Assembly: GCA_964630595.1 (NCBI GenBank)
Contig: CAZVVT010000005.1
Span: 1-64,000 of the forward strand
Length of the DNA stretch: 64,000 nucleotides
Reading direction: 5' to 3'
DNA from: CAZVVT01 sp964630595
GTDB lineage: Bacteria; Chlamydiota; Chlamydiia; Chlamydiales; VFKH01
Position 1 is the first letter of the stretch; each line of letters begins with the position of its first letter. Positions 35,461-43,105 of this stretch are shown one piece after another. The notes below the pieces were generated by a model, which saw nothing but the letters and a program-made list of their open reading frames with translations, had not been told where the DNA came from and made no database searches. A program made the translations under genes and the position numbers.

Positions 35461-36692
35461 TTGATGCACCGAAGGGTACTTTTGACATCCTCCCCGACTC
35501 CAGTCACCTGTGGCGCTTCATTGAGCGTACGGCTGCCGAGCTCGCCCAGCGCTTTGGCTACGGCGAGATTCGCACCCCTATTTTTGAGCGCACCGAGCTC
35601 TTCACACGCGGCGTGGGCGACTCCTCGGACATTGTGACGAAAGAGATGTATACCTTTATGGATAAGGGGGAGCGCTCGATGACGCTGCGCCCGGAGATGA
35701 CCGCTCCTGTTGTGCGCGCCTTTATCGAACATCGATTAGCGCCGCAAAAGCTCTACTACATCGGGCCCATGTTCCGCTACGACCGCCCCCAAGCAGGGCG
35801 CTTCCGCCAGTTCCACCAGTTTGGTGCGGAGATCATCGGCGGAAAGGATCCCCTCATTGATGCCGAAGTCATTGATCTGCTCATGACCTTCTACAAAACG
35901 TTGGGCATTAAGGATCTGAACCTCTACATCAATTCCGTAGGCGATGCTGCTGCACGAAAAGGGTTTTCTGCTGCGCTGCGCTCCTTCTTAAGCAGCAAAA
36001 AAGAGTCGCTTTCTGCCGACAGCCAGCGCCGCTTAGAGACCAACTGTTTACGCATTCTCGACTCGAAAGACCCCGCTGACCACGCGCTATTAGAGGGCGC
36101 TCCTCGTCTGGACGAATTCATCAGCGAGGAATCCAGGAAGTACTTGCAAGAGGTGATTGAGGCGCTGAAAAGCATCGCCGTCCACGCAGAAGTGCATCCT
36201 AAACTGGTGCGTGGACTGGATTACTACAATGAAACGGTCTTTGAAGTGACCTCGGGCAAGTTGGGCGCGCAAAATACGATTGGCGCAGGCGGTCGCTACG
36301 ATGGTCTATCGAAAACGCTGGGCGGTCCTGATGTGCCCGGCATCGGTTTTGCCACGGGGCTTGAACGCGTGCTACAGATGATTCCAGAAAAGCCGCCTGC
36401 TCCTGCACCCACCCTCTTTTTTGTCACTTTAGGTAAGCGGGCGCGTGCGTGGGGTTTTACCGCGCTGCACAAGGCGCGCGGAGAGGGAATTTCTGCCCTG
36501 ATGGATTTTGGCGGCAAAAAAATCAAAGATCAGTTGAAAATGGCTTCCGACTGTGGTTGCCGCTTCGCTCTCATTGTGGGAGATGAGGAGATGAACGCGT
36601 GCAGCGCGGAGTTCAAAGACCTCAACGCAAGAACCAGTCGCACAATTTCGTTAGATCAGTGGCTCACCACCACTTTGGAGTGTATTTCGTGA
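35457..36692 (+). CDS. hisS: Histidyl-tRNA synthetase
   Basis: Class II synthetase charging tRNA-His. The 411 residues include class II motif 1 around residues 20-60, motif 2 YYIGPMFRYDRPQAGRFRQFHQFG (about 101-124), the histidine-binding LVRGLDYYNETVFEV (His-A region) and motif 3 GIGFATGLERVL. The C-terminal anticodon domain is present. It is coupled to the upstream hypothetical gene and to mip. In C. trachomatis aspS follows hisS; here it is absent at that position. Confidence 0.97.
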   Translation: MIDAPKGTFDILPDSSHLWRFIERTAAELAQRFGYGEIRTPIFERTELFTRGVGDSSDIVTKEMYTFMDKGERSMTLRPEMTAPVVRAFIEHRLAPQKLYYIGPMFRYDRPQAGRFRQFHQFGAEIIGGKDPLIDAEVIDLLMTFYKTLGIKDLNLYINSVGDAAARKGFSAALRSFLSSKKESLSADSQRRLETNCLRILDSKDPADHALLEGAPRLDEFISEESRKYLQEVIEALKSIAVHAEVHPKLVRGLDYYNETVFEVTSGKLGAQNTIGAGGRYDGLSKTLGGPDVPGIGFATGLERVLQMIPEKPPAPAPTLFFVTLGKRARAWGFTALHKARGEGISALMDFGGKKIKDQLKMASDCGCRFALIVGDEEMNACSAEFKDLNARTSRTISLDQWLTTTLECIS

Positions 36693-37435
36693 AACGTGTC
36701 CTTATCCTCTCTCTTCTTTGCACCGCAACTTTTGCAGCAAGTCCACGGCCTGGAAGCTTTTTCCAAAAAAAGGCTCAAGCCCCTGCGCCTACTCCGGCAC
36801 CAGCACCTACACCGGCGCCCGCTCCTGCTCCGGCACAACCCATCGATGTTGGTCTAGTCTCTGAAACCTTTGGTCACTACCTCGTCAATAACTTGAAGAA
36901 TCCCACACTCCCCTTCGATATCAACCGCATCATCAAGGGAATGCAGGATGAACTTGCCGGCAAACCCGCTCCTATGGGGCAGCAAGCCTACGAGCAGGCG
37001 ATGCAGCAGCTGCAATCGCAGATCCTGACGGAGGTGTCCAAGACCAACTTGGCCCAGGCGCAGGCCTTCCTCGCGGAGAATGGCAAGAAAGAGGGGGTCA
37101 TCACTCTTGTGCAAAATAAGCTGCAGTACAAAGTGATCCAAGCAGGCAGCGGCGCTGCTGTCACCGCCGACTCTACACCGCAGATCAACTATCAAGGCAC
37201 TTTCATCGACGGCCGCGTCTTCGGCAGCACCTACGTCAATAATGAGCCTGTCTGGTTGCCCATGGACCAAGCCATCCCCGGCTTCCGCCAGGGGCTGATC
37301 GGCATGAAAGAGGGCGAAAAACGGATGATCTTTGTGGCCCCCGACCTCGCATACGGCGAAACGGGCAATGCTACCATCCCTCCCAATGCTCTGCTGATCT
37401 TCACCGTAGAAGTAATTAAGGCAAACAAGACTTGA
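36689..37435 (+). CDS. mip: Mip-like FKBP peptidyl-prolyl isomerase
   Basis: Exported peptidyl-prolyl isomerase, a virulence-associated surface protein in Chlamydia and Legionella. The 248-residue form starts at GTG 36689, overlapping the hisS stop as GTGA, and gives a signal peptide (KRVLILSLLCTATFA). Next comes a Pro-Ala linker with repeated PAPTPAPAP units (about residues 30-50), a helical dimerisation region (about 54-140) and the FKBP domain with VTADSTPQINYQGTFIDGRVF and PPNALLIFTVEV. No clear lipobox is found, unlike chlamydial Mip. The frame is open further upstream but overlaps hisS. Confidence 0.93.
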   Translation: MKRVLILSLLCTATFAASPRPGSFFQKKAQAPAPTPAPAPTPAPAPAPAQPIDVGLVSETFGHYLVNNLKNPTLPFDINRIIKGMQDELAGKPAPMGQQAYEQAMQQLQSQILTEVSKTNLAQAQAFLAENGKKEGVITLVQNKLQYKVIQAGSGAAVTADSTPQINYQGTFIDGRVFGSTYVNNEPVWLPMDQAIPGFRQGLIGMKEGEKRMIFVAPDLAYGETGNATIPPNALLIFTVEVIKANKT

Positions 37436-37875
37436 AGATTGTTCTCGTCCATCCCGAAATTCCCCAAAATACGGGGAATATCGCTCGGACCTGCGTCGTG
37501 ACTCGCACCTCTCTTGTGCTTGTGCGCCCGCTCGGCTTTTCCCTCAGCGATCGCTACCTCAAACGTTCCGGTCTTGATTATTGGAATGAACTAGATCTGG
37601 AAGTCGTTGATGATTTTGACTTCTCCAACGCCTATTTCTTCTCCTCCAAAGCGACCAAACGCTACTGCGATGTAGAGTACTCCCCCGACGCCACACTCGT
37701 CTTTGGCAGCGAAACAGCGGGCCTTCCACCTGCGCTGCATGAGAAATATCCCGATCGTTTCCTGACCATTCCGATGGCCTCTGGTTTCCGCAGCATCAAT
37801 TTAGCAACCTCTGTGGGGATTGTGCTTTTTGAAGCTTTACGGCAAAACAATTACCCGTATGACAGAATCGGTTAG
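37432..37875 (+). CDS. trmL: tRNA (cytidine/uridine-2'-O-)-methyltransferase TrmL
   Basis: SPOUT methyltransferase that modifies the wobble base of tRNA-Leu. The 147-residue protein has the start KIVLVHPEIPQNTGNIARTC, the central VFGSETAGLPP and the knot motif IPMASGFRSINLATSVGIVLFEA. The TTG start at 37432 overlaps the mip stop as TTGA. In C. trachomatis a SpoU gene also lies beside mip (CT540-CT541). Confidence 0.93.
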   Translation: MKIVLVHPEIPQNTGNIARTCVVTRTSLVLVRPLGFSLSDRYLKRSGLDYWNELDLEVVDDFDFSNAYFFSSKATKRYCDVEYSPDATLVFGSETAGLPPALHEKYPDRFLTIPMASGFRSINLATSVGIVLFEALRQNNYPYDRIG

Positions 37876-38467
37876 TCCAGTACTTGCTCCCCACCCTGCA
37901 GAGGTCGCGGCCACACCGCTGCATAAGATCCACCACCTTCTGCGCAAAGGGGGCGACACCATCGCCATCGCCGTGCCCCTGATAACGCCTGAAGAAAAGG
38001 ACCGTTTCCCCAAACTTCCTCTTCCTCCGGCCGAAGCCAGCCCGGCTGCCGCACTCGCCCTAATGGGCTCTGCTGGAGAAGATGAGCTACTCTTCATCCA
38101 AAACAACCAGATGCAAGCCGAGCAGGCCATCGTGCACGCTTGGGGCGCCAGCCTTGATCAAGAAGCTGCAGAGAACTACGCTGCCTACCTCCACGACTTC
38201 ATCATCCAAACCACCGTCATCGACCCCGAGCTTCTGAAACACACTCCCGGGCCCATCACTTCTGCAGAGCCTCGCACAGTCTACGCAAATCTCAACCCCA
38301 TCAAAGATCCCTCGCCTGCATCTCTAGCTCTCATCATTCCACTGCAAGTTGCCTTCATTGCACAAAAGCAGCTCCCCACGCCTAAGCGGCTCATGTCCCT
38401 ACAAGAGTCTTTAGAGAGTTTAGCGCAGTTGCAGCGAGATTCTGCCCCTCAAGTCGAGAGAGCCTGA
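37859..38467 (+). CDS. Hypothetical protein, soluble
   Basis: A 202-residue protein I do not recognise. It begins MTESVSPVLAPHPAEVAATP, is rich in Ala, Pro and Leu, and alternates helical charged stretches (for example QAIVHAWGASLDQEAAENYA) with Pro-rich linkers. There is no signal peptide or membrane helix. ATG at 37859 is chosen because the frame upstream lies within trmL; the overlap is 17 bases. Its 3' end overlaps the convergent small membrane gene by 19 bases. The N-terminus would suit a type III secretion signal, but that is a guess from composition. Confidence 0.65.
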   Translation: MTESVSPVLAPHPAEVAATPLHKIHHLLRKGGDTIAIAVPLITPEEKDRFPKLPLPPAEASPAAALALMGSAGEDELLFIQNNQMQAEQAIVHAWGASLDQEAAENYAAYLHDFIIQTTVIDPELLKHTPGPITSAEPRTVYANLNPIKDPSPASLALIIPLQVAFIAQKQLPTPKRLMSLQESLESLAQLQRDSAPQVERA

Positions 38468-38766
38468 GGCAGGCGATCATCCCAAACAACCAAAAAAATC
38501 GCCGCCGCTGTAGAACAAGCTGCTGCTATGGATAGCTCTATCGCTGCAGGTGCTTTTTCAGCAGCACAGCACAAGGCGGCCACAAATAATACTCCAGCTG
38601 CGATCGTAAAACATTTCGCAGGAGTACACTTATATCCGATGAGAGGAATTCGATATTTTCTCGTGCACATTTGTTTTACTGTGCGTCCTCGCAAAGCTCC
38701 TGTAGGTACGCTTGGCGGTTCACCAGGACCTCTAACTGCAACATATTCTCCTGTTACAGCAGACAT
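38449..38766 (-). CDS. Small two-lobed hydrophobic protein
   Basis: A 105-residue protein with two hydrophobic segments at about 52-68 and 74-94, separated by a short charged turn (AEKAP). This gives the two-lobed outline of small Inc proteins. The N-terminal 45 residues are basic and Pro/Gly-rich. It contains six cysteines, mostly next to the hydrophobic part. It follows glmS by four bases at 38771, so it can be co-transcribed. It overlaps the convergent hypothetical gene by 19 bases. No family is recognised, and a chance reading frame cannot be excluded. Confidence 0.5.
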   Translation of the reverse strand: MSAVTGEYVAVRGPGEPPSVPTGALRGRTVKQMCTRKYRIPLIGYKCTPAKCFTIAAGVLFVAALCCAAEKAPAAIELSIAAACSTAAAIFLVVWDDRLPQALST

Positions 38767-38770
38767 GCTT

Positions 38771-40525
38771 TCATTCCACCGTAACCGATTTTGCTAGATT
38801 GCGCGGCTGGTCGATCTCCGTACCGCGCTCGCGCGCGATGTAATAGGCCAGGAGTTGGCCGGCAACGGAAATAGGAATGGGGGCGAGCAGGTCAGAGGTT
38901 CGAGGCAGGGGGATGAAGTGGTCGGCCAACTCTTGGAGGTGGTGGTCATCTTCAAAGCCAAAAGCGATGATGGGCGCGCCACGCGCTTTGCACTCTTGGA
39001 CGTTGGAAGCCAGCTTGTCACGCGTTGGTTCGTGGCAGCCAAAGACAACAACGGGAAGGCTATCGGAAAGCAGAGAGATGGGGCCGTGCTTCATTTCACC
39101 AGCGGCGTAGGCGTTGGCATCGACGTAGGCGATCTCTTTGAGTTTGAGCGCGCCCTCCATCGCAGCAAAGTACATTGTTTGGCGACCAATGTAGAAGAAG
39201 TGTTCGCAGGCGGCAAATTTCTTGGCGACCTCTTCAATCAAATGCGCGCGGTAGAGAACGGTGGAGACCAGTGCGGGAAGATCGGCGAGCATCGCATCTT
39301 CCTTCTTCGCAAGATGGAGTGTGAGTTTGGTGAGAACAGCGAGCTGCGATGTAAAAGCCTTGGTAGAACAGACGCTGATTTCAGGGCCGGCGCGCAAGAG
39401 AAGAGTTTGGTCGGCTTCGCGCGTGAGCATCGAACGCTCCGCATTGCACAGAGCCACTACTTTCGCTCCACGCGCTTTCGCTTCGCGCACAGCAGCAACG
39501 GTGTCGGCCGTTTCGCCGGACTGACTGATGGCTAGCACCAATGTCTTGTCGTCGATCAAAGGACTTTGGTAACGGAATTCTGAACCGATGTAGGCGGCTG
39601 TGGGAATACGCGCTTCGCTTTCGAGCATGCGTGCAGCAAGGCAGCCGGCATGATAGGAGGTTCCACATGCCAAAATGGCGATCTTGTTGAAAGCAAAGCG
39701 AATATCTACCGGGCTTTGCAGTGCTGCGTAGACTGTCTCGGGCTGCTCGAAGATCTCTTTGAGCATAAAGTGGGCAAAGTTGCCTTTCGAGATATTGGCA
39801 CTGCCACCGCTGGTCGCTATCAAAGGTTTATCAAGAAGCTGCCCTTTCGCATCGTAGATGGCAAGGCTGCCTGGCTTCAGCACAGCAATTTCTCCATCGA
39901 GAAGATAGGCAATCTCTAACTGATCCCCTTGCAACGCATTGATGTCCGAAGCAATAAAGGTCTGCCCTGTAGCGCGATTGATCGCCACAATGAGCGGGCA
40001 AGAACGGGTAAATCCAATGAGCGTGCCGGGAAAATCTCTGTGCGTCAAAGCACAAGCCCAGGCGCCCTCCATCTGGCTGGTTGCTTCAACGACTTTGCTA
40101 AGCAGATCCTTTTCCGAGCTTGCGCCAATGAGCTGCGCAATGACTTCCGTATCGGTTTGCGAGGAAAACTGGACCTGAAAACGCTCCACCAGGCTACTGC
40201 GCAACGCACCGTGATTTTCGATGATGCCATTGTGCACAACAGCGACCTTGCCATGCTGATCAAAATGGGGATGAGCATTGGCCTCATTAGGCTTGCCGTG
40301 CGTGGCCCAACGTGTATGCGCAACTGCCGCGTCCATTTTGAGGTGGCCCGCCTTTTCTTTCAGATTGCGCAGTTTGCCCACTGCCTTGACGCAGTGAAAT
40401 CCCAAATTGACATCGAAGCCCACAATGCCAGCAGAGTCATAGCCGCGGTACTCCAGCCGTGACAACCCTTCTAAGCAGTGGGCCACACTCTCCTCGGTTC
40501 CTGTTGTCGCAAAAATCCCGCACAT
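38771..40525 (-). CDS. glmS: Glucosamine-6-phosphate synthase
   Basis: Makes glucosamine-6-phosphate from fructose-6-phosphate and glutamine, feeding UDP-GlcNAc for lipid A and peptidoglycan. The 584 residues begin with the catalytic Cys2 (MCGIFATTG), the glutaminase motif TRWATHGKPNEANAHPH and two SIS domains with AISQSGETADT and SVCSTKAFTSQ. The C-terminus ends PRNLAKSVTVE. No glmS ribozyme is seen upstream; lpxI ends two bases before the start. Confidence 0.97.
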   Translation of the reverse strand: MCGIFATTGTEESVAHCLEGLSRLEYRGYDSAGIVGFDVNLGFHCVKAVGKLRNLKEKAGHLKMDAAVAHTRWATHGKPNEANAHPHFDQHGKVAVVHNGIIENHGALRSSLVERFQVQFSSQTDTEVIAQLIGASSEKDLLSKVVEATSQMEGAWACALTHRDFPGTLIGFTRSCPLIVAINRATGQTFIASDINALQGDQLEIAYLLDGEIAVLKPGSLAIYDAKGQLLDKPLIATSGGSANISKGNFAHFMLKEIFEQPETVYAALQSPVDIRFAFNKIAILACGTSYHAGCLAARMLESEARIPTAAYIGSEFRYQSPLIDDKTLVLAISQSGETADTVAAVREAKARGAKVVALCNAERSMLTREADQTLLLRAGPEISVCSTKAFTSQLAVLTKLTLHLAKKEDAMLADLPALVSTVLYRAHLIEEVAKKFAACEHFFYIGRQTMYFAAMEGALKLKEIAYVDANAYAAGEMKHGPISLLSDSLPVVVFGCHEPTRDKLASNVQECKARGAPIIAFGFEDDHHLQELADHFIPLPRTSDLLAPIPISVAGQLLAYYIARERGTEIDQPRNLAKSVTVE

Positions 40526-40527
40526 AC

Positions 40528-41343
40528 CTACTTCAATGCCACCACAGTAATGCCCGCCTCATCTGCCCGCTTCAGCGCTTCTGGATCCAAAAGAACCGTT
40601 TTTGCCGCCTGAATGGCCAAAACACTCGCGCGCGCCTTGATCAGTTTCTCAATCGTATTCATTCCCACTACGGGCATATCAAAGCGCTCATCTTGGTTCG
40701 GTTTGGCCACTTTTACCACAACGAGCCCCTCGCCTGCGAGCTGCCCCGCGCGCTCGATGCACTGGTCGGTGCCCTCCATAGCCTCTACAGCCACCACGGC
40801 GCCCTTCTTGACAGCCACCGTCTGCCCCACATCCAACGCACCCAGCCCCTTCGCCACACGCCATCCCAGCTCCACATCGCCCTGCTGCCCACCGCTTAAG
40901 CAAGGGCCCGCTAATAGGCCCTCTTGGGCCATATATTTGCGAAGGAAGCGGGGCAGTGGCAACACGGGGATACCCTTCTTTGTAAATGCGTTGGCGATGG
41001 CCGACAAAATGGTGTCAGCTCGTTTATCGGGCAGTGTAAGCCATATTCGGAGGGTTTGCCAATCGACTTTCCACCAGGAGAGTCGATAGATCCGGCTATG
41101 AAGTATCCGCCCGGCAAAGAGTATACCATGCGCCCCAAACTCCCGGCAAAGTGCAATTGCCCGGCCCACCTGAACAGGCTCTAAGCAAACGGTCTTTTCC
41201 GCCGGCAAATCTGTGCGTTCAAGACTGATTACCAAGACCTTACAGCCATCTGCGCGCAGCTGTTCAGCGATCAATTCAGGAAGCTTGCCCTCTCCTGCAA
41301 AGAGAGCGATTCGAGTAGAAGGCGTGCTTACGAAGTTGCCCAC
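40528..41343 (-). CDS. lpxI: UDP-2,3-diacylglucosamine pyrophosphatase LpxI
   Basis: Hydrolyses UDP-2,3-diacylglucosamine to lipid X in lipid A synthesis. The 271-residue form from GTG 41343 starts VGNFVSTPSTRIALFAGEGKL and ends RADEAGITVVALK. It shows the DUF1009/LpxI pattern, with PCLSGGQQGDVELG and the later KVAKPNQDERFDMPVVG. The frame is open to 41556 but lies inside trxA; GTG 41343 limits the overlap to 16 bases. C. trachomatis uses the unrelated enzyme LpxG, so LpxI is a difference from that species. It is downstream of trxA and two bases upstream of glmS. Confidence 0.88.
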   Translation of the reverse strand: MGNFVSTPSTRIALFAGEGKLPELIAEQLRADGCKVLVISLERTDLPAEKTVCLEPVQVGRAIALCREFGAHGILFAGRILHSRIYRLSWWKVDWQTLRIWLTLPDKRADTILSAIANAFTKKGIPVLPLPRFLRKYMAQEGLLAGPCLSGGQQGDVELGWRVAKGLGALDVGQTVAVKKGAVVAVEAMEGTDQCIERAGQLAGEGLVVVKVAKPNQDERFDMPVVGMNTIEKLIKARASVLAIQAAKTVLLDPEALKRADEAGITVVALK

Positions 41344-41642
41344 TGCGTCAAAGTCTTTTCGTCTTTGACACCGACAACGCGGCTGACTTCCTTGCCTTCT
41401 TTGAGCAGAATCAGTGTAGGAATGGAGGTGATACCGAATTTTGACGCTACTTGGCGCGCCTCGTCGGTGTTGACCTTGACGATCTTTACCTGTCCGGCGA
41501 GCTTGACGGCCATCTTTTCCAGAATCGGCGCAATCATGCGGCACGGCCCGCACCAATCGGCATGAAAATCGACTACTACCGTCCCTTTTGAGGTGTGGCT
41601 GGCGAAATTTTCATCATTTGCGTGTTCAATATTCTCTGACAT
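41328..41642 (-). CDS. trxA: Thioredoxin
   Basis: Small cytosolic disulfide reductase. The 104-residue protein has the active site ADWCGPCRMIAP and the cis-proline motif GITSIPTLILLKEG. ATG at 41642 (MSENIEH) is preferred over ATG 41654 because GGAAGG lies four bases upstream. It is the first gene of the trxA-lpxI-glmS run. In C. trachomatis trxA lies beside spoU instead. Confidence 0.97.
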   Translation of the reverse strand: MSENIEHANDENFASHTSKGTVVVDFHADWCGPCRMIAPILEKMAVKLAGQVKIVKVNTDEARQVASKFGITSIPTLILLKEGKEVSRVVGVKDEKTLTQWATS

Positions 41643-41666
41643 AGCGCCTTCCATCTTAAGACAGAC

Positions 41667-41707
41667 GGGGGAAAAAGCAAAACGATAATTGCTGCGAAAT
41701 TTCCCCC
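41667..41707. promoter_or_regulatory. Inverted repeat between trxA and tRNA-Leu
   Basis: The divergent gap carries GGGGGAAA (41667-41674) and its exact complement TTTCCCCC (41700-41707), 25 bases apart. The promoters of both genes must lie in this gap, but no convincing -35/-10 pair stands out. Confidence 0.3.
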
Positions 41708-41731
41708 TATGTTACCTTTCATGACCTCTTT

Positions 41732-41815
41732 GCGGCCATGGCGGAACTGGTAGACGCGCTAGATTCAGGTTCTAGTCGGGGCAACTCGGTGGATGTTCGA
41801 GTCATCTTGGCCGCA
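41732..41815 (+). tRNA. tRNA-Leu (anticodon CAG)
   Basis: An 84-base cloverleaf with acceptor stem GCGGCCA/TGGCCGC, a D arm GGAACTGGTAGACGC, anticodon stem CTAGA/TCTAG around the loop TTCAGGT (anticodon CAG, codon CUG), a long variable arm typical of tRNA-Leu and a T arm with GTTCGAGTC. The discriminator base is A and CCA is not encoded. Confidence 0.97.
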
Positions 41816-41834
41816 ATTTCTTAAGTAAAATAAA

Positions 41835-41880
41835 AACGCCAGCTTAGAGGAGCCCTCCAAGCTGGCGTTCTTATTTGTTA
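41835..41880. terminator. Bidirectional terminator
   Basis: A long hairpin (41835-41869) has an 11-bp stem AACGCCAGCTT/AAGCTGGCGTT and four more pairs above one mismatch. It is followed on the plus strand by CTTATTTGTT and on the minus strand by TTTTATTTTA. It can end both the tRNA-Leu transcript and the convergent Inc-like gene. Confidence 0.9.
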
Positions 41881-41882
41881 TC

Positions 41883-42449
41883 TTACGAACCAGAATCGAG
41901 CGGATTAAACTCGATTACTGAAGGAGCTTGAGGCCCTTGACCGGCCAAAACGTCGGCCAACGCTTCATCCAATGCTGCTTCTCGTTCTTGCTCCTGCGCA
42001 TGAAGAAGCTTAGTCACTTCTTCATTTTTAGGCATAATCGGAGCATCTAGAAGAGCTTGGCTCCACGCATTGTGAACTTCGTCCGTTTTTCCCATAAAGA
42101 AGCCTATACTTATCCCTCCTATAACACTTCCAACAAGAGTACTCATAAAGAGAGCTACACCAAGGACAGCAACAGGGGGACAGAAAATGGCTCCCACCAC
42201 AAACCCAACAATCAAAGCCACGCAGAGTACGCCGGAAAGCCACGCAAGGGCGTTATAAACCTCAGTTTTCAAGAGATATTTCGCATCGATAGCCTGAATC
42301 TGAGCTGCGCTCAGACCCTCATGAGCCTCTTTCGGTGCCAGTGAAAGAGCATGACGTGCAACGGTTTTGGTTCGCTGCGTGCCTGCTGGGAGAGGTTGGC
42401 TCTCTGCCAATCGAATTGCTTCAGGTGTTAATCTTACTGCTGCTGCCAT
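41883..42449 (-). CDS. Putative inclusion-membrane (Inc-like) protein 3
   Basis: A 188-residue protein with a two-lobed hydrophobic domain: helices at about 68-89 and 93-119 with the short turn FCPPVAV between them. This is typical of chlamydial Inc proteins, which type III secretion places in the vacuole membrane. The N-terminal 65 residues are soluble and helical. The C-terminal 65 are acidic and Glu/Ala-rich (EQEREAALDEALADVLAG). A good ribosome site GAGAGGAG lies nine bases upstream of the ATG. It is monocistronic, with a strong terminator. No sequence family is recognised; the call rests on shape. Confidence 0.6.
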   Translation of the reverse strand: MAAAVRLTPEAIRLAESQPLPAGTQRTKTVARHALSLAPKEAHEGLSAAQIQAIDAKYLLKTEVYNALAWLSGVLCVALIVGFVVGAIFCPPVAVLGVALFMSTLVGSVIGGISIGFFMGKTDEVHNAWSQALLDAPIMPKNEEVTKLLHAQEQEREAALDEALADVLAGQGPQAPSVIEFNPLDSGS

Positions 42450-42745
42450 AATAAAAAACTCCTCTCGGTTTAATTAGTAATAATTTTAATAAGATTGCGT
42501 TTGTTTACGATTAAGATACAAATTGCTGATTATCAATTATTTAGGGATTGAGGGCTGAGACTTCTCATTGCACACCCTGACCGCGTCAGGTAAGGTTTTT
42601 TACGCTAATTATCTTGCATGTCAATCTAGTACTTAGTCTAAAAACTGCAAGTCGGTCACCAGCATAGCCTTAAGCCATTTTATATTAATAAAGCCTTATT
42701 CCATTAAAACCACCCGGTTGGTATAGCAATTAATTAGGAGAGGTT
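42450..42745. promoter_or_regulatory. AT-rich divergent intergenic region
   Basis: This 296-base gap separates the Inc-like gene from a small hypothetical gene and is clearly more AT-rich than the rest of the window. It has a TGATTATCA palindrome (42527-42535). A plus-strand ribosome site AGGAGAGG lies just before 42746, with TATAGC upstream as a weak -10. No open frame of note is seen. A terminator-like hairpin inside it is listed separately. Confidence 0.5.
42576..42602 (+). terminator. Orphan terminator-like hairpin
   Basis: CCTGAC-CGC-GTCAGG (42576-42590) is followed by TAAGG and six T residues. No plus-strand gene ends nearby, and the tRNA already has its own terminator. It could end a small RNA or attenuate the gene at 42746. 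Confidence 0.4.
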
Positions 42746-43105
42746 ATGGGAAATAGTGGCGCCGATGGCAAGAGAGTCTGGACCGTTGAGAAAGATGGTG
42801 AGCTGATGAGAGTCATCGCTCAAGTAATTCGAGGCAGTATGAAACCGGAATTGGCTTTTAACACAATCCAAACACTCGCTCCTGGATTAGCCACGCGCAT
42901 TTTGATCGCGGTGAGCCACGAAGATAAAACCGCCAGCGCTCAAGAAGCGGCTCGCGTTGTTCTCCACAATGCCGGCTACGATGTTCCTACTAGGCAAGAA
43001 ACTGCGGCTGCAAAAGAAGCGTCTACTTTCTTTGTTTATCTCACGACTTTAGGCATTTCTTTCTTGAAAAATGCGAAGCGCTTCCAGAAGTGTTTACGCA
43101 TTTAA
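42746..43105 (+). CDS. Small hypothetical protein
   Basis: A 119-residue soluble protein I do not recognise. It is predicted mostly helical, with repeated Ala/Val/Arg patterns such as LMRVIAQVIRGSMKPELAF and ASAQEAARVVLHNAGYD, and a basic, hydrophobic C-terminus (FFVYLTTLGISFLKNAKRF). A strong ribosome site AGGAGAGG precedes the ATG at the right distance, which supports a real gene. Its last 12 bases overlap the end of convergent plsC. Confidence 0.65.
   Translation: MGNSGADGKRVWTVEKDGELMRVIAQVIRGSMKPELAFNTIQTLAPGLATRILIAVSHEDKTASAQEAARVVLHNAGYDVPTRQETAAAKEASTFFVYLTTLGISFLKNAKRFQKCLRI

Noticed and set aside
40300..40527. A glmS riboswitch-ribozyme upstream of glmS
   Set aside because: Only two bases separate lpxI and glmS, and no ribozyme core is visible.
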